Of a stretch of DNA of 64,000 nucleotides, positions 8,803-17,622 are shown in pieces. The stretch is taken from assembly GCF_000717345.1 (NCBI RefSeq), contig NZ_JNZA01000002.1, positions 62,001-126,000 on the forward strand, given 5' to 3'. The position numbers and the translations under genes are program-made. The DNA comes from Streptomyces lydicus (lineage in GTDB: Bacteria > Actinomycetota > Actinomycetes > Streptomycetales > Streptomycetaceae). How positions within the stretch are numbered: position 1 is the stretch's first letter; the number at the start of each line of letters is the position of its first letter. The notes beneath the pieces are model-generated. The model did no database searches. It was not told where the DNA came from and saw only the letters and a program-made list of their open reading frames with translations.

Positions 8803-10305
8803 TCAGCGGTAGTCGGGCTGGGTCTGGACGTTGAGTTCGCGCATCCGGACCGTGGTGGCGCTGTCCGTACGACGGTCGGTGATCTTCAGGACGTCGAAGC
8901 CCTTGGCGATGTCGTTGGAGTAGATGTGGCCGTTGTAGTAGTACGCGGACCAGGCGCCGCCGGTGACGAGTGAGTCGGCGGAGAGCGGGCCGCGCTCGAA
9001 ATAGCCGATCTCCTTCGGCTCCGCGGAGTTGGTGAAGTCCCAGATGGAGACCCCGCCCTGGTACCACGCCTGGACCATGATGTCGCGGTTCCTGGCGGGG
9101 ATCAGGGAGCCGTTGTGCGCGACGCAGTTCTCGGTGTCGGCCTGGTGGCGCGGGATCTTGTAGTAGCTCCGGAAGACGAGCTTGCGGTGGGTGCCCTTGC
9201 CGACGATGTCGTAGATGCCGTCGGCGCCGCGGTGCGGGCCGACCTTCTCGTTGCAGGTGGCCGCGCCGCCGCCGCCCAGTTCGTCGGTGAACACCACTTT
9301 GGTGCCGCGCTCGTTGAAGGTCGCCGAGTGCCAGAACGCGAAGTTGACGTTGTCCTGGACCCGGTCGATGACCTTGGGTGCGGCCGGGTTCGAGACGTCC
9401 ATGAGGATGCCGTCGCCCATGCAGGCACCCGCGGCCAGTTTCAGCGTGGGGAAGGTGGTGATGTCGTGGCAGCCGGTGGTCTGTGTGACGCCCGGGTTGG
9501 TGGGTCCGCCGGGGTTGCCGCCGTCCGGGAAGAGCACCGGAAAGTCGATCACGGCGGCCTGCTCGGGGGCGGAGCGCGGCACCTTGATGACGGAGATGCC
9601 GTCGTGCGGCGGCCGGCAGTCGGGGAAGGCGTCGCTGGGCGAGTACGACGAGACGTAGAGGTAGACGTCGCGGCGCTCGGGAAGCAGGGTGTGGGTGTGG
9701 GAGCCGCAGGCGGTTTCGACGGCGGCGACGTACTCGGGGTGCTCCTTGTCGCTGATGTCGAAGACCTTGATGCCCTCCCAGGAGGACTTCTCGGTCGCGG
9801 GCTGCGGGGTGCTGCTGCAGGAGTTGTCGGTGCGCGAGGAGTCCGTGGAGAGGAAGAGCAGGTTCCCGGAGACCGAGACGTCGTTCTGCGAGCCGGGGCA
9901 GAGCACCTGACTGACGGTCCTGGGGGCCTCGGGGCGGGAGATGTCGTAGATGACGAAGCCGTCGTAGTTGCCGGCGAAGGCGTACTTCCCCTGGAAGGCG
10001 AGATCCGAATTGGTGCCTTGGAGGGCCTGTTTGGGGAGGTGGGCGAGCGGGCGGACGTTGTCGCTGTGCACGACTTCGTCGACGCCGGGTATCTCGCCGT
10101 TCTTGATCGCGGCCCGGGTGTCCGCTGCCTGGCCGAGGCTCATTTTCCCGGTCGCCGAGGGGTGGTCGCCGGGGTCGGGGGTCGCGGCCGCGGGGCCGGA
10201 CGCGAAGAGGGCGGCCACCAGCCCGAGTGCCGCGGCCGCCGCGCCGAGGGATCTGCGCCGCAGACGGGGTCCGTTCCGCGCGCGGGGTCTGTGCAACGAC
10301 GTCAC
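8803..10305 (-). CDS. secreted LVIVD-repeat beta-propeller protein
   Basis: This 500-residue protein has a long twin-Arg-rich N-terminus and hydrophobic signal segment ending near AAATPDPG (about residue 44). It is followed by repeated beta-strands of the LVIVD/choice-of-anchor type (GFVIYDISRPEAP, GIKVFDISDKEHP, GILMDVSNPAAP, GVSIWDFTNSAEP). These should fold as a beta-propeller outside the membrane. Conserved Cys and His residues (GCHDITTFP, ACGSHTHTLL) could hold disulfides or a metal. It is divergent from a DUF305 lipoprotein, a pairing I recall from other actinomycetes, so the two may work together at the cell surface. Biochemical function is unknown. The GTG start has GGGAGGA just upstream. 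Confidence 0.82.
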   Translation of the reverse strand: MTSLHRPRARNGPRLRRRSLGAAAAALGLVAALFASGPAAATPDPGDHPSATGKMSLGQAADTRAAIKNGEIPGVDEVVHSDNVRPLAHLPKQALQGTNSDLAFQGKYAFAGNYDGFVIYDISRPEAPRTVSQVLCPGSQNDVSVSGNLLFLSTDSSRTDNSCSSTPQPATEKSSWEGIKVFDISDKEHPEYVAAVETACGSHTHTLLPERRDVYLYVSSYSPSDAFPDCRPPHDGISVIKVPRSAPEQAAVIDFPVLFPDGGNPGGPTNPGVTQTTGCHDITTFPTLKLAAGACMGDGILMDVSNPAAPKVIDRVQDNVNFAFWHSATFNERGTKVVFTDELGGGGAATCNEKVGPHRGADGIYDIVGKGTHRKLVFRSYYKIPRHQADTENCVAHNGSLIPARNRDIMVQAWYQGGVSIWDFTNSAEPKEIGYFERGPLSADSLVTGGAWSAYYYNGHIYSNDIAKGFDVLKITDRRTDSATTVRMRELNVQTQPDYR

Positions 10306-10487
10306 AGGGTCCTCCCTTGGAGTCCGTTCCGGTGTGAACGGTGCTTGGCCCCGGTAGTATCGCGCTCCTCATGTACATATCAATAGATGGCAATGAAGCG
10401 GTAACGTTCGAGCAGGGTGGGTAACGCCCCGGCAAGGGCACGGCAGCACGAACCGATCACTGGTCCCGACGGACAGGAGTGTGTGCG

Positions 10488-11195
10488 GTGACGCGTACCC
10501 GGAGACGGCACCCCAGGAGAGCCGCGGCCCGCGCCGCCGCCGCCGGCCTGGCCCTCACCATCTCCCTTGCGGTGGGCGGCTGTTCGCCCGACGGCGACTC
10601 CAGGGGCGCCGGAACCCCGGACCGGGCCGCCGGGCCGGACGTGATCGCACCGGGCAGGCCGGGCGAGCGGGCGAAAACCCTCACCGCGGAGGACGTCGCG
10701 AAGGCCAGGAAGGCCGGTAAGGCCCGCGGCGACGACGTCCCCAACTCCGCCGATTTCGGCTACGTCCAGATGATGATTCCGCACCACCAGCAGGCGCTGG
10801 TGATGACGGCGCTGGCCGCGCGCCGTGCGGACGCCGCGCCGGTGAAGCGGCTGGCGGAGCGGATCGCCGCCGCCCAGGGGCCCGAAATCGGGGCGATGGA
10901 AGGGTGGTTGAGCCGTCATGGCGGGCCGCACGCCGAGGAGGGCCACCACCCTCACGGCGCGATGCCGGGCATGGCCACCGCCGCCGAGCTCGCTCGTCTT
11001 CGGGCGGCGCGCGGTGCGGGGTTCGACGCGCTGTTTCTGCGCTTGATGATCGCGCACCACCGGGGCGCGGTCTCGATGGCCACCGATGCGCTCTCCGGGG
11101 GCCGTGACACGCTCGTGTCGGAGATGGCGAACGACGTCATCGCGCAGCAGAGCGCCGAGATCGGGCGGATGGAGCGGCTGCGGGCGCCTCGGTAG
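10488..11195 (+). CDS. DUF305-domain lipoprotein
   Basis: This 235-residue protein has an Arg-rich lipoprotein signal (lipobox AVGGC, Cys32). It has the two His-pair helices of the DUF305 (ferritin-like, CopM-type) fold: QMMIPHHQQALVMT and RLMIAHHRGAVSMA. A His-rich segment lies between them (HGGPHAEEGHHPHGAMPGMA), which suggests metal handling, perhaps copper or silver. GTG 10488 is preferred over GTG 10479 because the GGACAGGAG ribosome site ends 8 bases before it. It is divergent from the LVIVD propeller gene with a 182-bp shared promoter region. The metal role is inferred from characterised DUF305 relatives. Confidence 0.87.
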   Translation: MTRTRRRHPRRAAARAAAAGLALTISLAVGGCSPDGDSRGAGTPDRAAGPDVIAPGRPGERAKTLTAEDVAKARKAGKARGDDVPNSADFGYVQMMIPHHQQALVMTALAARRADAAPVKRLAERIAAAQGPEIGAMEGWLSRHGGPHAEEGHHPHGAMPGMATAAELARLRAARGAGFDALFLRLMIAHHRGAVSMATDALSGGRDTLVSEMANDVIAQQSAEIGRMERLRAPR

Positions 11196-11292
11196 CGGTG
11201 GCCCGGCGCGGCAGCCGTCGACCGTCAGACGTCAACCGTCAGCCCCCGGAGCGCCTCGCCCAAGGGGCTTGATGCGTAAGGAAGTTGCGTCG

Positions 11293-12384
11293 TCAGCGCT
11301 TGTTGTGGCGTGGCGTCAGGAGTCCCTCGTCGCGGGCGCCGGCGATCAGGCGCAGGGACCGGCGTCGGTTGCGGCCGGTGGCCAGCATGACCGCGAGCAC
11401 CGGATCGCGCCCCTCCCGCTGGGCCTGGCGGTACGCCTCCGCGGCGAGCTTACGGCGCTCGGCGGCCCGCGACCGGGCGAGCAGGGCGGAGCGGGCACGC
11501 TCCTCCGCCGCCTTCCCCGGCGCGGACGCCGCGGTCTTCGCGGGTGCCGCCACCGACGCATCCGCTCCGTTTGCCGCACCCTTCCCCGCCGCGTCCGTCC
11601 CCGCCGTGTCCGCCTCCCCCGCCGCCGGCTTCGACCCGGTGTCCGCCGGATCCACGGCCCCATCCGCTGCCGGATCCACTGCCGGTTCGGCGATCGCCGG
11701 CGCCGCCGTCGACTCCACCGCGGGCGCCGCGACCGCACCGCCCTGCGGCTCCGGGGGCACGGACAGTGGCGGCTCCGGGGCCCTGCCCGCCGACAACTCA
11801 GCCGTCCCACATGTCTCCGAGGCGGACGCGCCCTCGGCCGCCGTACCGGCTGCCGGGCGGGTCACCGGTTCCGGTGCGCTCGCCGGCACCGCGTCGGATG
11901 CCGGACCGGCCATGGGTTTGCGGGGCGGGCCGGCCATCGGTCCGCCCTCCCGCTCCGGTGACACCGCCGCCGGGCCCGGCTGGCGGGGCGCGGGGCGGGC
12001 CTTGCGGGGCCGGCCGGTGGCCGCGCGGAAGGCGTCGTCCAGCGGGCCCTCGATCCAGCGGGCCAGGTCGGCGAGGCCGTCCAGGGGCAGCGGCGGGTCG
12101 GCGCGGACGTCCTCGACGGTGATGTGGTCGTCGGAGACCGTCACGAGCACGTCGATGCGTGCGCCGTCGGCGAAGGTCAGCCGGGCGCTGCACCAGGACC
12201 CCAGCGGATCGAGCCGGGGCAGCGGGCCCCCGCGGCCGTCGGAGCCGGCCGCCCCGCCCGGGGCGGCGGGCCCGGCTGCGGGCGCGGCCGAACCGTGCGC
12301 CCGCAGCTCCCACGTGGGCCACTCCCGTGGCGCGCCCTGGGCTTCATATCGGTGATTAACGGTATAAAAGTCACTTTCCGACAC
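11293..12384 (-). CDS. hypothetical protein with conserved ends (DUF6214-like)
   Basis: This 363-residue protein has two ordered parts. The N-terminal ~120 residues include WCSARLTFADGARIDVLVTVSDD and DGLADLARWIEGPLDDAFR. A basic C-terminus of about 75 residues includes RKLAAEAYRQAQREGRDPVLAVMLATG followed by RRRSLRLIAGARDEGLLTPRH. Between them are about 150 residues of Pro/Ala-rich filler. From memory this resembles streptomycete DUF6214 proteins. The C-terminal block looks like a small DNA-binding or assembly domain, but no function is established. It is divergent from the FprA-type reductase gene. Confidence 0.72.
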   Translation of the reverse strand: MSESDFYTVNHRYEAQGAPREWPTWELRAHGSAAPAAGPAAPGGAAGSDGRGGPLPRLDPLGSWCSARLTFADGARIDVLVTVSDDHITVEDVRADPPLPLDGLADLARWIEGPLDDAFRAATGRPRKARPAPRQPGPAAVSPEREGGPMAGPPRKPMAGPASDAVPASAPEPVTRPAAGTAAEGASASETCGTAELSAGRAPEPPLSVPPEPQGGAVAAPAVESTAAPAIAEPAVDPAADGAVDPADTGSKPAAGEADTAGTDAAGKGAANGADASVAAPAKTAASAPGKAAEERARSALLARSRAAERRKLAAEAYRQAQREGRDPVLAVMLATGRNRRRSLRLIAGARDEGLLTPRHNKR

Positions 12385-12432
12385 ATTGAAAACCTAGCCT
12401 CCAGCTCACCCGGCCCAGTAGCGCGGCACGCT

Positions 12433-12491
12433 CATCCCACCGGGAGCAACCCCGATAGCGCATCTCCCGCCGCCTGCCCGCCGGTGGGATG
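12433..12491. repeat. spaced 11-bp inverted repeat in the fprA promoter region
   Basis: CATCCCACCGG (12433-12443) and CCGGTGGGATG (12481-12491) are perfect inverted copies separated by 37 bp. The right arm ends 29 bp before the reductase start. The pair could be two operator half-sites joined by looping, or a hairpin that attenuates transcription. Confidence 0.5.
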
Positions 12492-12520
12492 CTGGGGGTA
12501 ACCCGCGGAAGGGGCCACTC

Positions 12521-13891
12521 GTGCTTCGTGTCGCAGTGATCGGTTCCGGGCCCAGTGGCGTGTACACCGCCCAGTCCCTGATCGAGCAGCAGACCGTACC
12601 GGACATCGAGGTGTACGTCCTGGACCGGCTGCCCTGCCCGTACGGCCTGGTGCGCTACGGCGTCGCCCCCGACCACGAGAAGATCAAGTCGCTGCAGAAC
12701 AATCTGCGGGCGGTGCTGGAGCACCCCCGGGTGCACTTCCTGGGGAATGTGGAGGTGGGCCCCGGGCTGGGCGTGCGGGAGCTGCGGGAGATCTTCGACG
12801 CGGTGGTCTTCTGCGTGGGGGCCGCCACCGACCGCCATCTGGGCATCCCCGGCGAGGACCTGCCGGGCAGCCATGCCGCGACCGAGTTCGTCGCCTGGTA
12901 CAGCGCGCATCCGGACGCGGCCTCGACCCGTTTCGCGCTCGCCGCGCGGTCCGCGATCGTGATCGGGGTGGGGAACGTGGCGGTGGACGTGGCGCGGATG
13001 CTCTCCCGCGGCGCGGCCGAACTGGCCCTGACCGACATGCCGCAGCTGCCGCTCGGGACGCTGGCGGAGAGCCGCGTCGAGGACGTCTGGATGGTCGGCA
13101 GGCGTGGGCCCTCGCAGGCCAAGTTCACCACCAAGGAGCTGCGGGAACTGGGCTCGCTGCCGGGCACGGAGGTGCATGTGCGGCCGGCCGAGCTGGCGCT
13201 GGATCCGGCGTACCGGGACCCGGCCGGGCTGCCGGCGGTGGGGCGGCGGAACGTCGAGGTGCTGCGCGGCTGGGCGGAGCGCCCGACCGGAGCGACCACC
13301 CCGGTGGCGCGCCGGCGCCGGATCCATCTGCGGTTCTACCTGCGGCCGGTGGAGATGCTGGGGGACGCGGCCGGCGGGGTGCGCGCGGTGCGGTTCGAGC
13401 GGACCACGCCCGACGGGCGGGGCGGTGTCGCGGGGACCGGTGAATTCGAGGAGATCGAGGGGCAGTTGGTGCTGCGCTCGGTCGGCTACCGCGGGACGCC
13501 GCAGCCGGGGCTGCCGTTCGACGAGACGACCGGGACGGTGCCGCATCAGGCGGGGCGGGTGCTGCGGGAGGGGACGCCGCTGCCCGGGGTGTACGTGGCG
13601 GGCTGGATCAAGCGCGGGCCCACGGGCGTGATCGGTACCAACCGGCCGTGCGCGAAGGAGACCGCGCAGTCCCTGCTGGCGGACGCCGGCACGCTCGCGG
13701 GGCGCACGACGGCCGAGGACCCGGTGGCCGCGCTGACCCGGGCCGGGCAGCAGCCGGTCGCGTGGCCGGGCTGGCTGGCCATCGAGGCCGCGGAGGCCGC
13801 GTTCGGGCACGGGCTGGGGCGGGGCACCGTCAAGCTGCCGGACTGGGCGGGGCTGTTGGAGGCGGCGCGCTCGGCGGGCGCGACCCGGTGA
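12521..13891 (+). CDS. FprA-type ferredoxin/adrenodoxin--NADP+ reductase
   Basis: This 456-residue flavoenzyme of the adrenodoxin-reductase family shows the FAD motif VIGSGPSGVYTAQSL at residues 5-19, CPYGLVRYGVAPDH near 39-52, the NADPH motif VIGVGNVAVDVARML near 146-160, and a closing GWIKRGPTGVIGTNR. It passes electrons from NADPH to ferredoxins, which in turn feed P450s. The GTG start lies after GGAAGGGG. No ferredoxin gene is adjacent. The P450 at 43.3-44.6 kb is a possible distant client, but only by inference. The length fits the family. Confidence 0.9.
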   Translation: MLRVAVIGSGPSGVYTAQSLIEQQTVPDIEVYVLDRLPCPYGLVRYGVAPDHEKIKSLQNNLRAVLEHPRVHFLGNVEVGPGLGVRELREIFDAVVFCVGAATDRHLGIPGEDLPGSHAATEFVAWYSAHPDAASTRFALAARSAIVIGVGNVAVDVARMLSRGAAELALTDMPQLPLGTLAESRVEDVWMVGRRGPSQAKFTTKELRELGSLPGTEVHVRPAELALDPAYRDPAGLPAVGRRNVEVLRGWAERPTGATTPVARRRRIHLRFYLRPVEMLGDAAGGVRAVRFERTTPDGRGGVAGTGEFEEIEGQLVLRSVGYRGTPQPGLPFDETTGTVPHQAGRVLREGTPLPGVYVAGWIKRGPTGVIGTNRPCAKETAQSLLADAGTLAGRTTAEDPVAALTRAGQQPVAWPGWLAIEAAEAAFGHGLGRGTVKLPDWAGLLEAARSAGATR

Positions 13892-13919
13892 TCCCGCCGG
13901 CGGGTACGGCCGTCGGCGG

Positions 13920-14291
13920 CTACTCCGCTTCGAGGCGGCGGGCCTGGAGGTCGGCCGCGCGCAGCACGCCGTCGATCAGGCCGGGGAAGAGCTCTTCGAG
14001 GTCGGCCGTGCGCAGCCGGTTCATCTTGGCGGTGCCCCGGTAGAGCTGCTGGATGACGCCGTGTTCGCGCAGCACCCGGAAGTGGTGGGTGCAGGTGGAC
14101 TTGCTGACCGGCAGCTCGATGTCCGCGCAGTTCAGCTCGCCCTCGGCGGCGGCGAGCGTACGGACGATGCACAGCCGCATGGGGTCGGCGAGGGCGTGCA
14201 GCACGTCGGCCAGCCGGATGTCCTCACGGGGCGGGTGCTCCAGCGACCTGGAGCCTGACGGGGCGGCCGCTGAGGGCGTATCGGTCGGCAT
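13920..14291 (-). CDS. ArsR-family winged-helix regulator
   Basis: This is a 123-residue single-domain ArsR-type repressor. Its DNA-recognition helices are seen in LNCADIELPVSKSTCTHHFRVLREHGVIQ, with a conserved ALADPMRLCIVRTL N-terminal block. It has one Cys in the first wing region and one in the recognition helix, but no classic CxC metal site. It therefore probably senses an oxidant or electrophile rather than arsenic. It is divergent from an old-yellow-enzyme gene, a pairing common in actinobacteria, and presumably represses it. Confidence 0.88.
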   Translation of the reverse strand: MPTDTPSAAAPSGSRSLEHPPREDIRLADVLHALADPMRLCIVRTLAAAEGELNCADIELPVSKSTCTHHFRVLREHGVIQQLYRGTAKMNRLRTADLEELFPGLIDGVLRAADLQARRLEAE

Positions 14292-14366
14292 GACGGCTCC
14301 TGGGTCGGTCTGCGGGGCACGGTCCCGGGGCGTCCGGCCCGCGGGGCCGCCCTGTCCGCCCGCTCA

Positions 14367-14423
14367 TTGTACGAGAACCGTCGTAGTTTGACATCCACCG
14401 TAGTACGGCGCCTATCGTACGAG
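14367..14423 (+). promoter_or_regulatory. arsR/OYE divergent promoter with repeated boxes
   Basis: TTGTACGAG (14367-14375) and TCGTACGAG (14415-14423) are near-identical boxes. They flank a -35 TTGACA at 14388-14393, followed after 17 bp by a weak -10 (CCTATC). ACCGTCGTAG and ACCGTAGTAC form a second direct repeat between them. These are natural binding sites for the divergent ArsR protein. Confidence 0.55.
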
Positions 14424-14470
14424 CCTGGGTTCAACCGGAACCCGTTCCTCGCCAGGTACAGGAGCCCGCC

Positions 14471-15574
14471 GTGAGCGCACTGTTCGAGCCCATCACCCTT
14501 CGCTCGCTGACCGTCCCGAACCGCCTCTGGATGGCGCCCATGTGCCAGTACTCCGCGGCCCCCGACGGCCCGGCGGAGGGCGCGCCCGGCGACTGGCACT
14601 TCCAGCACCTGGCCGCGCGGGCGACGGGCGGCACCGGCCTGATCCTCACCGAGGCGACCGCGATCAGCCCCGAGGGCCGGATCAGCCCGTACGACCTGGG
14701 GCTGTGGAACGACACCCAGACCGAGGCGTTCCGGCGGATCACCGGCTTCCTCAAGGCGCAGGGGACGGTCCCCGGCATCCAGATCGCCCATGCCGGGCGC
14801 AAGGCGTCCACCGAGCGGACCTGGGTCGATCGCGGCGCACCGCTGCTGCCCGGCCAGCGGTACGGATGGGAGCCGGTCGGCCCGAGCCCGCTGCCGTTCG
14901 GCGAGGGGTTCGCGACGCCGGCGGAGCTGTCCGTGGAGCGGATCGGGGAGATCGTCGAGCAGTTCGCGGCGACCGCGCGCCGGGCGCTGGCGGCCGGCTT
15001 CGAGGTGGCGGAGATCCATGGTGCGCACGGCTACCTGATCAACCAGTTCCTCTCCCCGTACACCAACCACCGCACCGACGGGTACGGCGGCTCGTACGAG
15101 AACCGGACCCGGTTCGCGCTGGAGATCGTGGACGCCGTTCGGGCGGTGTGGCCCGAGGACCTGCCGGTCTTCTTCCGCATCTCGGCGACCGACTGGCTCA
15201 CCGAGGACGAGAGCGACGACCGCGAGGGCTGGACGGCCGACGACACCGTGCGCTTCGCCCGTGACCTCGCCGGGCGCGGCATCGACCTGCTGGACACCTC
15301 CACGGGCGGCAACGCCCCGGACGCGCGGATCACGGCGGGTCCCGGCTACCAGGTGCCGTTCGCCGAGCGGGTCAAGAAGGAGGCCGGGCTCGCGGTGGGC
15401 GCGGTCGGGCTGATCACCGAGGCGCGGCAGGCCGAGAAGATCATCGCGGACGGTCAGGCCGACGCCGTGCTGCTCGGCCGCGAGCTCCTCCGCTCCCCCA
15501 GCTTCGCGCAGCACGCGGCGCGGGAGCTGGGCGCGTCGATCCGGGTGCCCGAGCCGTACCACCGGGCGGTCTGA
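14471..15574 (+). CDS. NADH:flavin oxidoreductase, old yellow enzyme family (NamA/YqjM-like)
   Basis: This 367-residue TIM-barrel flavoenzyme binds FMN and reduces activated alkenes (enones, nitro compounds) with NAD(P)H. Visible motifs are RLWMAPMCQYSA (the short 'thermophilic-like/YqjM' form with the flavin-tuning Cys), QIAHAGRKAS, EIHGAHGYLINQFLSPYTNHRTDGYGGS with the His-x-x-His substrate pair, and the phosphate-binding VLLGRELLRSP at the C-terminus. It is divergent from ArsR and probably induced by reactive electrophiles. A GC hairpin terminator follows 11 bp after the stop. Confidence 0.93.
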   Translation: MSALFEPITLRSLTVPNRLWMAPMCQYSAAPDGPAEGAPGDWHFQHLAARATGGTGLILTEATAISPEGRISPYDLGLWNDTQTEAFRRITGFLKAQGTVPGIQIAHAGRKASTERTWVDRGAPLLPGQRYGWEPVGPSPLPFGEGFATPAELSVERIGEIVEQFAATARRALAAGFEVAEIHGAHGYLINQFLSPYTNHRTDGYGGSYENRTRFALEIVDAVRAVWPEDLPVFFRISATDWLTEDESDDREGWTADDTVRFARDLAGRGIDLLDTSTGGNAPDARITAGPGYQVPFAERVKKEAGLAVGAVGLITEARQAEKIIADGQADAVLLGRELLRSPSFAQHAARELGASIRVPEPYHRAV

Positions 15575-15585
15575 GGCTGCGGCAG

Positions 15586-15609
15586 GCGGTGCGGCCCGCG
15601 CCGCACCGC
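15586..15609 (+). terminator. hairpin terminator after OYE gene
   Basis: A perfect 9-bp stem (GCGGTGCGG with CCGCACCGC) encloses a 6-base loop, 11 bp after the oxidoreductase stop. There is no U-tract, as is usual in Streptomyces. Confidence 0.7.
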
Positions 15610-15632
15610 ACCGTCCGACCTGCACGGATGCG

Positions 15633-15699
15633 CTCCGGGACGCCGTTGTCAGTGGCCGGGTGCAGACTGGCCACTGTCTGAGACAACGGCGTCCCGGAG
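15633..15699 (+). promoter_or_regulatory. long hairpin overlapping the Shine-Dalgarno of the BNR gene
   Basis: An 18-bp perfect arm (15633-15650 with 15682-15699) is followed inward by a 7-bp perfect arm, AGTGGCC (15651-15657) with GGCCACT (15669-15675). The loop is 11 bases and the only asymmetry is a 6-base bulge, GTCTGA, on the 3' side. The 3' arm contains GGAG of the GGAGG ribosome site for the ATG at 15710. If transcription starts upstream, the folded RNA would hide the ribosome site. As DNA, the right half also contains TGTCT-G-AGACA, a possible operator. Confidence 0.7.
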
Positions 15700-15709
15700 G
15701 TGTCCGGAA

Positions 15710-16795
15710 ATGACTGACGTACTGCTCGCGGTGGGGACCCGCAAAGGGCTCTTCCTCGGCCGGCGACGGCACGGGGACTGGGAGTTCAGCGGCCCGCACT
15801 TCCCCGCGCAGGCGGTGTACTCCCTCGGGATCGACACCCGCCGTGCGACCCCCCGGCTGCTCGCCGGCGCCGACAGCGCCCACTGGGGTCCGTCGGTGTT
15901 CCACTCCGACGACCTGGGCGAGAGCTGGCACGAGCCCGCCCGCCCGGCGGTCAAGTATCCGGAATACACCGGCACTTCGCTGGAGCGGGTGTGGCAGCTG
16001 CACCCCGCGGGCCCGGCCGCGCCCGATGTGGTGTACGCGGGCACCGAGCCCGGCGGGCTGTTCCGGTCCGAGGACCGCGGCGAGACCTTCGAGCTGGTGC
16101 GGGCGCTGTGGGACCACCCGAGCCGGGAGAAGTGGGTGCCGGGCGGCGGCGGGCTGGCCGTGCACACGGTGGTCACCGACCCGCGGGACGCCGACGCGGT
16201 CACGGTCGCGGTCTCCGCCGCCGGGGTCTTCCGCAGTCGCGACGGCGGTGCCAGCTGGGCCCCGTCCAACAAGGGCGTCAAGGTGGTCTTCCTGCCGGAC
16301 CAGCATCCGGAGTTCGGCCAGTGCGTCCACAAGATCGCGCAGGATCCGGTCGACCGCGACCGGCTGTATCTGCAGAACCACTGGGGCGTCTACCGCAGCG
16401 ACGACGCGGGCGTGACGTGGACGGACATCGGCGCCGGGCTCCCCTCGGACTTCGGCTTCGCGACGGCGGCGCATCCGCACCGGGGCGACGTCGCCTACCT
16501 CTTCCCGATCACCGCGGACATCGACCGGGTGCCCGCCGGGCACCGCTGCCGCGTCTACCGCACCAGCGACGCCGGCGAGAGCTGGGAGGCGCTCAGCCAC
16601 GGCCTTCCGGAGGAGGACCACTACGGCACGGTGCTCCGGGACGCGCTCTGCGTGGACGACACCGATCCCGCGGGGGTGTACTTCGGCAACCGCAACGGCG
16701 AGGTGTACGCCAGCGCCGACGACGGCGACAGCTGGCGGCAGCTGGCCTCCCACCTCCCCGATGTGCTGTGCGTACGGGCGGCCGCCATGGGGTGA
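15710..16795 (+). CDS. BNR/Asp-box beta-propeller (sialidase-fold) protein
   Basis: This 361-residue cytoplasmic protein has no signal sequence. Six Asp-boxes of the S-x-D-x-G-x-(T/S)-(W/F) type are visible: SDDLGESW, SEDRGETF, SRDGGASW, SDDAGVTW, TSDAGESW and SADDGDSW. This predicts a six-bladed beta-propeller. Such proteins are often annotated as exo-sialidase-like, but the catalytic Arg triad of sialidases is not evident, so a binding or non-hydrolytic role is likely. The ribosome site GGAGG lies 9 bases before the ATG within a strong hairpin, suggesting regulated translation. Confidence 0.85.
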   Translation: MTDVLLAVGTRKGLFLGRRRHGDWEFSGPHFPAQAVYSLGIDTRRATPRLLAGADSAHWGPSVFHSDDLGESWHEPARPAVKYPEYTGTSLERVWQLHPAGPAAPDVVYAGTEPGGLFRSEDRGETFELVRALWDHPSREKWVPGGGGLAVHTVVTDPRDADAVTVAVSAAGVFRSRDGGASWAPSNKGVKVVFLPDQHPEFGQCVHKIAQDPVDRDRLYLQNHWGVYRSDDAGVTWTDIGAGLPSDFGFATAAHPHRGDVAYLFPITADIDRVPAGHRCRVYRTSDAGESWEALSHGLPEEDHYGTVLRDALCVDDTDPAGVYFGNRNGEVYASADDGDSWRQLASHLPDVLCVRAAAMG

Positions 16796-16921
16796 ACGGA
16801 CAACGCGGCGGCGTGGCGGGGCCGTTGGCCGCCCCGGGGCGTCGCGGGACGTCGCGGAGCGCGGGCGCGTGCGCGGGCCATGGGTTGAAGCCCGGCGGGC
16901 CTCGGCCAGTAGGGTGATCCC

Positions 16922-17599
16922 GTGGCTGCACGACCTCTCCAAGACATTGTCGAACCAGGCTGGGCCAAGGCACTTGAGCCCGTTGCCGACCGGATCGCCG
17001 CGATGGGCGACTTCCTGCGGGCGGAGATCGCCGCGGGACGTACGTACCTGCCGGCCGGCAGCAATGTGCTGCGCGCCTTCCAACAGCCCTTCGACGAGGT
17101 GCGGGTGCTCATCGTCGGGCAGGACCCGTACCCCACACCGGGGCACGCGGTCGGGCTCAGTTTCTCGGTGGCGCCGGACGTCCGCCCGCTGCCCGGAAGC
17201 CTGGAGAACATCTTCCGCGAGCTGCACTCCGACCTCGGGCTGCCCCGGCCGTCGAACGGCGATCTGACGCCGTGGACGCGCCAGGGCGTCCTGCTGCTGA
17301 ACAGGGCGCTGACGACCGCGCCCCGCAAGCCGGCCGCGCACCGCGGCAAGGGCTGGGAGGAGGTCACCGAGCAGGCCATCCGGGCGCTGGTGGCCCGCGG
17401 GCGTCCGCTGGTGTCGGTGCTGTGGGGGCGCGACGCGCGCAATCTGCGGCCGCTGCTCGGCGATCTGCCGGCCGTGGAGTCCGCGCACCCCTCCCCCATG
17501 TCCGCCGACCGGGGCTTCTTCGGCTCGCGTCCCTTCAGCCGGGTGAACGACCTGCTGGCGCGACAGGGCGCGCAGCCGGTCGACTGGAGGCTGCCCTGA
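16922..17599 (+). CDS. ung: uracil-DNA glycosylase (family 1)
   Basis: This 225-residue enzyme removes uracil from DNA in base-excision repair. The water-activating motif [18 protein letters not shown] carries catalytic Asp68, and the [18 protein letters not shown] motif carries His189 and the DNA-intercalation loop. Length and order match family-1 UNG. The start is GTG. There is no ribosome site, but TAGGGT lies 6 bases upstream and TTGAAG 19 bases above that, so a leaderless mRNA is likely. Confidence 0.96.
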   Translation: MAARPLQDIVEPGWAKALEPVADRIAAMGDFLRAEIAAGRTYLPAGSNVLRAFQQPFDEVRVLIVGQDPYPTPGHAVGLSFSVAPDVRPLPGSLENIFRELHSDLGLPRPSNGDLTPWTRQGVLLLNRALTTAPRKPAAHRGKGWEEVTEQAIRALVARGRPLVSVLWGRDARNLRPLLGDLPAVESAHPSPMSADRGFFGSRPFSRVNDLLARQGAQPVDWRLP

Positions 17600-17622
17600 C
17601 GCCGGGCGATAGTGTGCCTGGC

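Noticed and set aside
15710..16795. True sialidase
   Set aside because: Asp-boxes are present, but there is no signal peptide and no evident catalytic Arg triad or Tyr/Glu pair.
14132..17488. 1118-codon open frame on the minus strand
   Set aside because: It is antisense to ArsR's neighbour OYE, the BNR and ung genes, all of which have strong family motifs. Long antisense frames arise from GC bias.
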